Below are positions 34,405-44,500 of a stretch of DNA of 64,000 bases, piece after piece. The notes under the pieces were generated by a model. That model made no database searches, had not been told where the DNA came from, and saw only the letters and a list, made by a program, of their open reading frames with translations. Within the stretch, counting starts at the first letter, position 1, and every line of letters starts with the position of its first letter. The DNA comes from Ophioceras dolichostomum (taxonomy: Eukaryota; Ascomycota; Sordariomycetes; Magnaporthales; Ophioceraceae), in NCBI GenBank assembly GCA_003049485.1, contig PYST01000019.1, forward strand, positions 124,001 to 188,000, read 5' to 3'. The position numbers and the translations under genes were made by a program.

Positions 34405-37400
34405 CTAGCCAGTTCTCTTCAGATATTCGCCCCTGACCGTCTCCAGCGCAGCCAGCAACTTGCGGTCCGCCGTCACTCCTCCTCGCGACATCAAGTCGGA
34501 CACGCTCGAAAGCACCCCTCCGACCACCTCGCCGATGCATTTTTCTTCTTCCTTCTCCAGGCATATCTCAGCCAGGCGCACCATGTCGCCGAGGAGGACG
34601 GCGCCAGCTATACATATCTCCTCCTCGGGAAGCTTGGTGTTGGTATCTGACGAGAGCGAGAGGGGAAGAAGGCGGACGAACTCGGCCCAGAGCTCGCGAG
34701 CGGCCCCGGGCTGGCCGACGTGCAGTCGGCTGCCGGCAGCGCGCGCCAGGGCAGAAAGCAGGCGACCGTCGCCACCAGCAGCACCCCCGCCAACCGCGTC
34801 CTCGAAGCCATCTCCGCCTGTCCCCGTGAAAGAGGCCGCCCTCCGCAGCGTCAATTCTTCCTCCTGGAATGGGATGGCCTCCTCCCAGGCTCCGAACTCT
34901 TCGAAGGCCCGCCCGATCGTCTCGATGTCGTGGACGAGTCGATCGGGTTGGTGATCCGCACCAGCAGCAACGTCCGCGTCGTACCACTCTCTCAGCCTCG
35001 CCAGCTCCTGCGCGGCGACCTCGGCGGCTTCGCGGAATTCTCTTTTCTGCAGCAGCGCATGCCGCAGGTCGCCCATAGACTGGATGGTGTGCGGAGCCGC
35101 GTCCCCAAGCGTGCGGCGCCGGGCAGAGACGACCCGTCGCCCCAGCTCCACCGCGTCGTCGAGCCGGCCTAGCGTGGAGTAGACGCCCGCGAGGCTGGCC
35201 ATCACGGACACCGTGGCGCCCGCGTAGACGCCGAGCACGCTCAAGCTCCGTTCGAGCAAGTGTTCCAGCATCACCGCGGCCTGCTCGTTGTCGTCGCCGC
35301 GCCTCAGCAGCGTCACGAGCACGCTGTTGGCTGCCTTGACAGCCGCACTGGTCAGGCCAGGGTCTCCCTCCACAAGCTGCATGACCTTGTCATAGCATTT
35401 CCGACTGCGCTCCAAGTTCCCTCGGCGGAAGTACCGCACGCCGAGAGAGGCCGTATCGCGCACAACATCGCGCTTCAACACGCGCACCGCCGACGGCCGC
35501 TCCACCAGCTTCTCGATCTGCTCGTCCGCCCTGATGGCGTCGCCCAGCATCCCGCTCGCGTCGTACGCCGCCGCGAGGCACCTGTAGGCGTCGCGCGTGC
35601 CTTCGTGGTCGAGACCCAGTCCCGCTACGCACTCGTCGGCGAGTCTGATCGCGAGCTTCAGCGCCTCCTTCAGCAGCGCCTCGTCGGTCTCATCGACTTG
35701 CGCGCCGCCACCACCACCATCATCAACAGCCGTCCAGCGTCCCAGAAGCAGGAGGATCAAGTCTCGCTGCACGCCGAGCCGTCCAAGGCCGACGCGATCC
35801 AGCTCATGATCGTACCACGCCAGCAGCGCCCTCATCGTCTCCTCCGCCGACTCGACGTCGTCTAGGTCGGCTAAGAGGCGCGCCATCAGCGTGTTCACGG
35901 CGATCTTGTCCGTCACCGCCGCGCCTGCCATGCGCGTCGTCTCCTGGGCGACGTGCATCGCTTCCGTGACCCGCCCGGCCCGCCGCAGCAGGCCCGCGAG
36001 CGTGATCTTCAGTCGCACCGTGGAGAAGTGCTCGCTGCCGAGCGACCGCTCCCGCTTGGAGACCGTCCGTTGAAAGTGGCGCACGGCGTCGTCGAGGATG
36101 CCGTCCGCTTCGTACTGCGCGCCGACTTCGACGTGGTAGCCGAGCATGGCGAGGGTGTCGGCCGGGTTGTACATGAGGTCTGGCTTGAAGCTCTTGAGCG
36201 ACTCGACTGCTTCGGCCAAGTCGCCTGCTGTCTTGCCGGCGCTCCGCAGCATGTCGTTGATGACGTCGTCCTCGTCATCCATAGGGTCCGTGGGATCGAG
36301 GCCGAACCCCACGGAACGGCAGACGGCGAATTGAAAAGCTGCGTTCTCCTTGCAGCGCTCGCAGCCATCATCCTCCATGGCGGCCATCTCGCGCATCGAC
36401 TTTGTGAGAAAGCGATGGACTCGATAGTCGCACACCTCCATATTTGCGAGCAGTTGGGCGGCCTTTGATGAGTAAGATCCGTCACGTTAGCGAAAGGTGC
36501 TTTGTTGGTGAGGGTTGTTAAGGGGAAACAAACGTAGCATACCCCCGAAAAAGGGGGTGGGGGTAATGTTCACTAATACGCACGTTCAGTGTACCGTGCC
36601 AGTCTGGAACAACTACACCAGTTGGCTCTATCGCCGCATACTGGGCTCTAATGCGAGTGGTCAGTAAGTCAACGACATCTCCTATCACCTACTATAGCAT
36701 CCTGGCATTCTGGCAGTTCTCACCGTTGCTGCTGGGCTGGGTCAAGCAGTACGCGCATCAACTCCGCCATGCTCGATGCCCGACGAGCTGGCTCCGCCTC
36801 GAGGCTCAGGCTGAAGACCTTTTCAAGGCGGGATTTCGCCTCGGCTCCCAAGCCGGACCCTCTGACGAGCTGGATGGCCCAGTCGAGGATAGAATTGCCC
36901 TGCTTCTTCCTCACCTGGACCAGATCCAAAGCAGCGCGGTCTCTGGCCAAGAACGCCGACTCCACGGTGGCGGTGGCCAAGGGGAACCCGAGGCCGGACA
37001 GCGGCGCCTTGCGGAAGAACAGCCACAGACAGACGAGGCCGAACGAGTACATGTCCATCCTCCTTAGGCCGTCCCCATCCCCGATCCTGAACTCGCGCGA
37101 GTGCCACTCCGGCGCGTCCCAGGGCTCGGTCCGGGGGAGCCTGACCAGGTCGTCGGGTGAACCGAACTTGGAGTGGCCGAAGTCTGCGAGCAGGACCGCC
37201 ATGCCGCTCACCCCCATGCCGCTGCGGGAGGTATCTAGCCAGACTAGTATATTTCTGGGGTTCACGTCGCAGTGGAAGACGCCTAAAGAAGAAGCGATTA
37301 TCAAACGTCAAGTTCTGTTTTATCGCCAATATAGAGAAGGGCAAAGTAAGTAATCCTCAGAACAAGGAGGGGAACCTACCATTTTGGTGCAGAGTCTCCA

Positions 37401-37959
37401 GTCCCTTCGCAGCCTCGCCGCAAATCGGCAACAGGAGTTTCTCTGGCATCCTTGCTCCCTTCTCGTCGTTAGACGACATCACTCTCGTCAGCTCCCCGCT
37501 GTTCGCCGTGAATAGAATCAGGACGGGCCAGACGTCTGCGCCGCCGTCTACGAGCTCGAAACACACGCCGGCCAGCCGCGCAATGTTGTCGTGGTTGCGC
37601 ATGGCCGGGCTGGCCAGCACGGCGAGCTCGTTCGTGATGGCCTCGTACTGCAGCCGGCGGAACTGCTCCTCGGATACTAGGCCTGAGTCGTTCTTGCGCT
37701 TGAAGCGCTTGTAGGAGAAGGCGAGCTCGGCGTTCACGCCGCTGGTGCTGACCGTGCCCGTGCCTCCGCCGCGGTTGAACCTCTTCTCGAGCGCCGGATC
37801 CCATGTGATGGCTACTAGCTCCACGTTCATCGCCGTGGCCTGCTGCATGAACTTAATGAAGTCCTGGTGGTGGCGTGCCTTGGACGACGCGAGGCTGGCC
37901 ACCGAGACATCGGAGGTGAATGAGGTCGACGGAAGACTCGAGGTGATGAAGAGCTCCAT
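34405..37959 (-). CDS. kinase-like / Cys-linker / TPR protein (copy 2)
   Basis: The model is complement(join(34405..36462, 36584..36647, 36724..37282, 37380..37959)), 1086 aa. The 64-bp exon 3 is inferred from phase: donor GTGAGA, a TACTGAC branch and TAG acceptor, then GTGCGT with a CTAAC branch. It gives a linker that aligns with copy 1. Kinase part: Gly-rich GGGTGTVS (64-71), Lys84, HCD (197-199) followed by VNPRN (the usual Lys is Asn), and an intact DFG (227-229). APE (DAPEW) and DMYS are present. The linker CDYRVHRFL ... CERCKENAAFQFA matches copy 1. The C-terminal 550 residues are divergent TPRs with many Leu/Ala helices. It is tail to tail with copy 1 and clearly paralogous but strongly diverged. 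The two copies have lost different catalytic residues. Confidence 0.8.
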
Positions 37960-40636
37960 GGCGAGCTACGACCCTACCTGGAGTCAACTTACTATGTACC
38001 TGAACTGGCAGGATTTTGGGGATGAAGCGATAGGGCAATTTAGATTGTGAGATTGGTTCGCGTCCAACCGTGTTGTTATTTCATAAAAGCGAATAGCACC
38101 GTAAAAAGCGTAGAAAGCAGCTCAGGGAGGAAAGCTCAAGATGGAATTGGCAAGGCTCTTAACGGCTGAGCCTTGCTGCCTTCCCTTAGCAACAGGGCGG
38201 ACGAGCAGCCCACCACACGCACGATAACAACCCACTCGACCCGATCGTCTCGTTCCCCTACCTACCTACCTATTCCTCCACTCACCACTAGTATCCACGG
38301 CCATAGGCGACGGTGCAGGTACAGGCGGTTGGGTTCTTGTGATTTCTTCCACCAACTCCGCGGTGACTCTTACGTTAAGGAAGCCGCACCACCAGCCTGC
38401 CTATAGACCTGCGTCTGAGAATCTAGGTAGGTAGGGACATCCCACCTAAGTAGAGGTAGGTAGGAACTCAGTTATAGGTAGCCAAATCGACCGATTGTGG
38501 CAAAAACAAACGCGGGATCTTTGAGGGGACGTGGTGTGCTGTGTCCCACTGAAGAACACGGGGTGCTACCAATGTGCTGTCGGTCGGGCGGGCGTGTGGC
38601 GGGCTGAAAAGTGAGCTGAACAGAATTCGAGAAGATAGCACGAGCTCGGACTATGCCGTGACTTGCCACCCTTGGAAGTTGGATCATCTGTCTGAGTTGA
38701 TATAAAATCCGGATAAGTGAATCTTTGTCCTTGTGTTTGCTACGCCTTTCTGCCCTACCTAGCTGGGACTTTGCTGAATTTTTTTAGACGATCTCGTGTG
38801 AGATCCCACCCCCATCTCCGGTCACAAGGTGTCCCATGAGGATGAGATGAGATCCGTCCTGTGAACGACCGTAGTAGCTGTTTTGTTCGTGCTCACCTAG
38901 CACAATGTTGCCGATCGCGAGAACGAAGGGGCCGCGACCATCGCCTAAAACCGGGCGCGTGGGGAGGCGGTGAAGAGGGTGTATACTACTAACCTATGTG
39001 CTCGTGTATCTTCAGCTATCATACTCTCACTGGCCCTTTGTTATGTCTTGCCGTACAGCTGAGGCACCAAGGTAAGGTAGGTGCAGGAAGAAGGGGGTGG
39101 TTTTCAATGTTCCCTCTGATTCAATCCACCAACACAGCAGAACGCAAGAGCCATGATAACACCGGCAGTTCGCTGTCTGATATTCCGAAAGCACAATAAT
39201 TGCCTCCGAGCGCGGGGGTGGTGCTACATGTATGCAAAGAAGTACCTAGGTAGGTAGTACCTACACACAAAGACTCCCCTCACTTCGTTTTCGACTCCTC
39301 TCATCTCCCACTCACTGGGTCACTGGGTACTTCCAAGCTGTCCGTCCACGGACAGATAGATTCTGCGGTGACCCAGACACAAAAGATCGCACAGAGAGGA
39401 AGGAAAGGGGGGAGCACAACAGCGATAACGCGTTACGGACAGATGAGGCGGCCGACAAGATTTGGGGCGCAAACTACTACCTACATACATACCACCTCCT
39501 CCATGACCTAGCCATAGAGCCGCTGGGCTGCACTGCACAGCGGTAAGCGAGCTAGACGATGGATGGACAAGCACCAGCAGTAGGAGTGGCGAGTAGCAGC
39601 AAGTACTAATACAAAACGAGAGGCACGTCGCATATTTCACGTCGCATATTCATGTCGCACGACGGACGGGCGGGGGAGAAGCAGGCCATCGGGATGCGCA
39701 AGATCGGACAGTTCCCCTACTAGTTGCCCGCTGCACTGACCTTGAGGGGCAAAAAAAAAGAGAGAAAGACGAGATGAGAGGAGACGAAATATAGGTGTCG
39801 CAAGCATTTCGGGAGACGACGTCGTGGACAGACTAGAATGATGGGCGGACGAACTGAATGGTGAGTTGAACGGAGATTTGAAATTCATCAGTTCATCATC
39901 ATAGTGCCGCCGGGGAAGAGAGATAAGAAACGAAACGCCAGGGTTAAGTACAAAAGTCAAAAAGGGTATGGAAATAGAGGCTTTGAAAAGATGAATAGGT
40001 AAAGAAGAAGTGAAAAAAAGACGAGAGTGAGTCGTTGAAGATTTAGAAAACAAAAGACGAAGCCTCCGAGCCAGTCTAGTTTTTGTTTTGTTTTGTTGCA
40101 TTGTGATGCCCGCGTTTGGTTCTGTGGCCCCGATGTCAGACGGCCCTCGACAGAAGAACGCAGTAGACAGGGGTCCTATAGAAAAACAGAAAAAGAAGGA
40201 AGGGTTGATAAAATAATAAGAGAAAGAAGAATCGACCGTTCGTACAGCGCCGGCGAAATACTCCGTGAGACACCTTAGCAAGTAAAATGAATGAGCGAAT
40301 GCAGGCGCTTTATATGCTTCCCGTCCTCGCTCCCTACCAGTTGCCTGAGTTCCTCGGTATATAGCCATTGGAAGCCAATGGATCGAATGATGAAGGACCG
40401 TGTCCTATGCAATTATTCCGGACCATAATGAAATGGAGCAAGTCCCAAGAGTCCCCTGTGATATCCTGTCAAAGGGGAATAAGATGCCAACAAGACGAAA
40501 GGACGCATTGGGAGAAGTTGAACAAGAACAAGCGAAGAAATAGATATGTAGGTAGTTAAACAGCCAACGAGCGACGAGACGTTTACCAAAAATAGTCACT
40601 ATCGGCAACGATGATGATTATCGATAAACCACCCGC
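37960..40636. other. intergenic region, no supportable gene
   Basis: About 2.7 kb containing the promoter of the minus-strand kinase-TPR gene and the 3' side of the low-complexity ORF. TACCTA/TAGGTA clusters occur at about 38259-38275, 38425-38465 and 39243-39265. From about 39.7 to 40.3 kb the plus strand is purine-rich (AGA/GAA), consistent with a transcribed 3' UTR of the minus-strand gene. The 243-aa minus ORF at 39637-40368 is pyrimidine-tract translation without domains. Confidence 0.5.
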
Positions 40637-41524
40637 TCACGCCATCCTAGGAGGCGGCGGATTCCTCGGCGGCCCACCAACAACAGGCGCCTGCTGCGGC
40701 GGGAACACGGTCCTCGGCGGCGGCGGCGGCATGGGGCCGAACCCGCCAGGCCCAGGCCTAGGTGGGGGGCCACCACCACCACCGCCCATCATGGGAGGTG
40801 GCGGAGGGGGACCGCCGGGGCCGCCGGGGCCGAACGGGGGGCCAGGCCTGAACCCGCCGGGCGGCACGGGGAAGGGGCCAGGGAGCGGGCCGGACGGGAA
40901 GCCGCCCGGTGGCCCAGGCCGCGGTGGGCCACCACCGCCGCCGCCGTAGTCGCCCTCGCTGTCGCCGTCGGACGAGTCGTCGTCGGACGAGTAGCTGCCG
41001 GAGCTGGAGCCGTCGCTGCCGTGGTGGTGGTGGTGCGTCGTGTGGGTGTGCGTCGTGTGGTGGACGCTGACGGGCACGCCGTGCTGCGGTCGCATCGGTC
41101 CTCCTGGTCCTCCTGGTCCTGGCATGGGACCAGGCCTGCCGCCGGCGGGGCCGGGACGGCCGCGCTTGGAGCCGCCCTTCCGAGAATGGTGGTGGTGGGA
41201 GGAGGAAGAAGAGGAAGAGGAGGAGGAAGAGCTGCCGGAGGAGGTGCTGGAGCCGTCGTCGTAGTAGTAGCCGTAGTAGTACGGGTTGCGCACGAAGTAG
41301 TAGTAGTCCTGCACGTCCTCGTAGATGATGCCGTCCTCGCCGCGTTCCCGCGTGGTGGTCGTCTCGTGGCGGATGGAGCGGTGGCCGTTGGGGTTCGCGC
41401 CTGCGAACCAGAGGATCCAGGGGATCCGTCGGGACGAGTTGGAGAGGTAGGTGTCCACTGAGTCGGTGGTTGACTCCCTTGAGTCGATGGAGTGGGCGCG
41501 CCTCTGCCGGGATGATCGCCCCAT
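40637..41524 (-). CDS. hypothetical low-complexity His/Gly/Pro-rich protein
   Basis: A single-exon 295-aa ORF starting at ATG 41524 (preceded by purines) that I cannot assign. The N-terminal 90 residues are ordered-looking and carry an IPWILWFAGANPNGHRS motif and a Tyr-rich patch (QDYYYFVRNPYYYGYYYDD). The rest is Ser runs, two poly-His stretches with Thr, and long Gly/Pro runs ending in RNPPPPRMA. No signal peptide or TM segment is seen. The stable N-terminal block and strong GC3 favour a real gene. Repetitive antisense ORFs are shadows. Confidence 0.6.
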   Translation of the reverse strand: MGRSSRQRRAHSIDSRESTTDSVDTYLSNSSRRIPWILWFAGANPNGHRSIRHETTTTRERGEDGIIYEDVQDYYYFVRNPYYYGYYYDDGSSTSSGSSSSSSSSSSSSHHHHSRKGGSKRGRPGPAGGRPGPMPGPGGPGGPMRPQHGVPVSVHHTTHTHTTHHHHHGSDGSSSGSYSSDDDSSDGDSEGDYGGGGGGPPRPGPPGGFPSGPLPGPFPVPPGGFRPGPPFGPGGPGGPPPPPPMMGGGGGGPPPRPGPGGFGPMPPPPPRTVFPPQQAPVVGGPPRNPPPPRMA

Positions 41525-44500
41525 GGTGACGGTGATGGTGTGTATGTAAGGTGTGTGTGGAATGCGCGCCCGGTTTGTTGTGTGTGTGTGCTTGCTTTCC
41601 GCTTTCCGCTTGGCTGTTCACCTGGTGTGGCCACCTAGATCCAGCTTTGCGCTTGGAAAGGCCGCCCGAGTTGTGAGTAGCTGATGGGGCCGGTGTGCGT
41701 CGCGAGTACAACTGACTAGGGTGTAGAGGTGAGGCGGAAGTTGGTGTGGCCGGAAAGCTTTTACTTTGCCCAAGTGATCTACAGTATAATCCTTGCTCGA
41801 CGGCAGAGTATCAGATGAATTGGGGTCAAAAAGAAATGAAACACCCTTCCCCTGGCAGCACGGGAAGGGGGGCAAGAGCGCGGGGTTGACACAGTTAAGG
41901 GTGATGGAGGTGAGCGTGACTGGGCCTCACAACTACTCTAACTGTGCAAATATTGTCTGTGAAGGGGGGTGAGATGGATAGAAGCTGGGCGGATGTGGAA
42001 GGAATGGAACACGAAGACGGGGCGACGCAGAAGAAATATATCCCGGGCTCTGCCTTTTCGTCTCTCGCGAGATGGGCTGATGCGCTGAGCTCTGTCTAGC
42101 TGGGCAGGCGTAATTGACACTTCGGACGCGTAAAAAGAAGGCAACCAAGAGGAGACAGGGGGGACGAGGGGAGGAGACACAAAGGGTTCCCCCTCGAGAC
42201 CAGACCCCAATGAGGGCCTGCCCAGCCGAGCCAGGTCAAGTCACGGTCACTGCGAGGGCTGCGCTGAACTCGGGCGCAGAGTGTGCAGCCGTGGCCGGAT
42301 TCATTGGATGAAAGGTCAACAACATGCAGGAGCAGGACAGCGGAGCGAATCAAGGGTCGTGGGCTCCCCGAAGACCCGGAAGACTGCGGTAAGAGGGAGG
42401 GTACCATCCTCTCTCTCTTGCTCATCATCTTTGATGCACTTTGCTGCAGTTGCAGTGACCGCAGCAGCTGCAAGTTAGCAGCGGCAGGCTGGCTCTCTGT
42501 CTCCATTTCCAGGTAGCTTTCCCCCTCCCAGGACGCACGAAAGAGGAGGCGGTCTAGCTCGAGATGGAAAGGGCGACGAAGAGTAAAAGGGATTACACAC
42601 TGCAGAAAAGAAGGCAGCAAAAAGAGCAGCGGAATCACGCTAAGAGCCGCACACAATGAAGATAGGGGAGGTGTGCCTGGGAGGTAGAGTGGATACGCCT
42701 GCGCTTGCGCAGCTCCTCCGAGCCAGTCACCAGCCAGACGGACGTGATATGCGGGCACAGCATGCAGCCTTCAGCATACATGCATGAAGAGCTGGGCACA
42801 CAGAAGGCCGAATCCGTACTGGCCTACCATTGGGCGCTACAGTCACCACACCAGCTGTGGTGTCTGTGTTGGAGCACCAAAGAGAGAGGGAGGGAGGGAG
42901 GCCCACCGCTGTCCCCTCTTCCGTTCCCGTCGCTCTGCTTCCGGGGGACGGCGGGGTGAGAGGTGTGGGCAAGAGTAAACGTGTGTGTGTGACACAAGTC
43001 TTGGATGCGTGTCGAATCCCCCTCACTCTCATCCATCCATTCATAATCTTCCACCTGTTAGAACAAGTGCCTCTTTCTTTCCTGCATTTTACGCCCGGTT
43101 ACAGAGAGACAGTCGGAAGAAGTGATATGATGACCTGGCCAATGGAAGGATTGGGCATCAAAAGTGCTTATCTGGTCGGGACGAGTATGATGAATTGGGG
43201 CGGGAGTTCCGTGACGTACCAAACAGTGAGAAATGCGGTGGGAGACAGGCAACGAAGCGCGAGAGAGGGGCAGCTGAGACCAGCAGAAGGAGAAAAAAAA
43301 ATATGAGAAGAGACAGGTGGAAAAAAAGGTCAGCAATAACACGGCGCCGAAGCAGGCAGTGAGCAGGGCCGATGGCGGCTCACTGCAGCATCACCAGCAT
43401 TCACGGGCGAATTAGTCAGATGCGAGCAAGCATTTTGGGTAGGATAAACAGAAGAAAATTCAATGCATCGAACCCCAGCAAAGCAAGCAAGCTGCCGCTC
43501 CCCATCCATTCATTCATCCCATACTCCATGGCATCGAGGTTGATCTCCACTGAAGCGGGCGGGCAGTACGGGATTCTGCAGCGAGCCCTGACGCACATTG
43601 AAACCGATGGATGGGAGCCAAAAAAGAAACAGAAGGGAGCAGGGAGGCAGCCCGCTTCTTCTCTCTGGCGCGCCAACGAAGCTCGCTCCAGTCAGTCTAG
43701 TCAACCCCGCTTGACCGCTTGACCGAGCCCGGTCTCCGGCAGGCAAGGAAGTTGAGGCATTGGGTTCGAATCTGATCGTGAAAGAGTGGCCACACGTAGC
43801 CTGCCCTAAGCCCTGTGAAGGGGTTGTGTCGCAACGTGGCAGACGAACGTTTGGGGACAGACAGCGAAACTAGCAGGGATCAGTGGCGATTGTCGGGCGA
43901 AGTGAGGCTGGCCGCGAGGAGCAACAGGATCTGCTCTGTCCTCTCACGAATACCTAAAAGTTGGGAGCCTGATGGGAGCCTGGGAGCCTTATACAAGTTA
44001 CTGCACAGGACAGTAAAGGAAAGGAATGGAGGCGGTGACGACGCAAAACCGGAACGAAAAGGATATGCGCGAGGAAGCGAGATGCCCTGGCGGAGAGATA
44101 CTGAACCAATTGACGAATGGACATCCAAGCAAACCAGAAATGATGGAGGGGGAGAAATGTCTCTCAAATTCTCGTGGTGCAGCAACGCCGGATGCAGATC
44201 TGGGCGCGATGCTTCCCAATTGACCATTCGACTCACTTATCGGTCGGCATGCCGCTATCCGCGACATACATGCCAACTCACACACACACACCACTCAGCA
44301 AGTTGCAAGCGTCTCGAGATCTCCTAGCAGAACATAGCAAGCAAGCAACCGTGCGAACCACATCTGTTTTCCCCGTGGTTCGCACTTATGTACACACTTT
44401 TCTCTCGAGTACTTGGCCGATCGAAGGGGACGAAGAAGCCCCACATGAAGATGAACTGCACGGTGTCTGTGTGCCGTTGATCTTCGATGAGAGGGGAGCC

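Noticed and set aside
39637..40368. 243-aa minus-strand ORF, mildly hydrophobic
   Set aside because: Phe/Ser/Leu-rich translation of a pyrimidine tract, no domain; probably 3' UTR.
40758..41711. 317- and 281-aa overlapping ORFs on the low-complexity gene
   Set aside because: Alternative frames of the same repeats. The chosen frame has the ATG context and an ordered N-terminus, but certainty is moderate.
43740..43790. GGTTCGAATCT-like tRNA B-box
   Set aside because: No A-box at the right distance and no cloverleaf could be folded. Similar words at 1232 and 29809 fail for the same reason.
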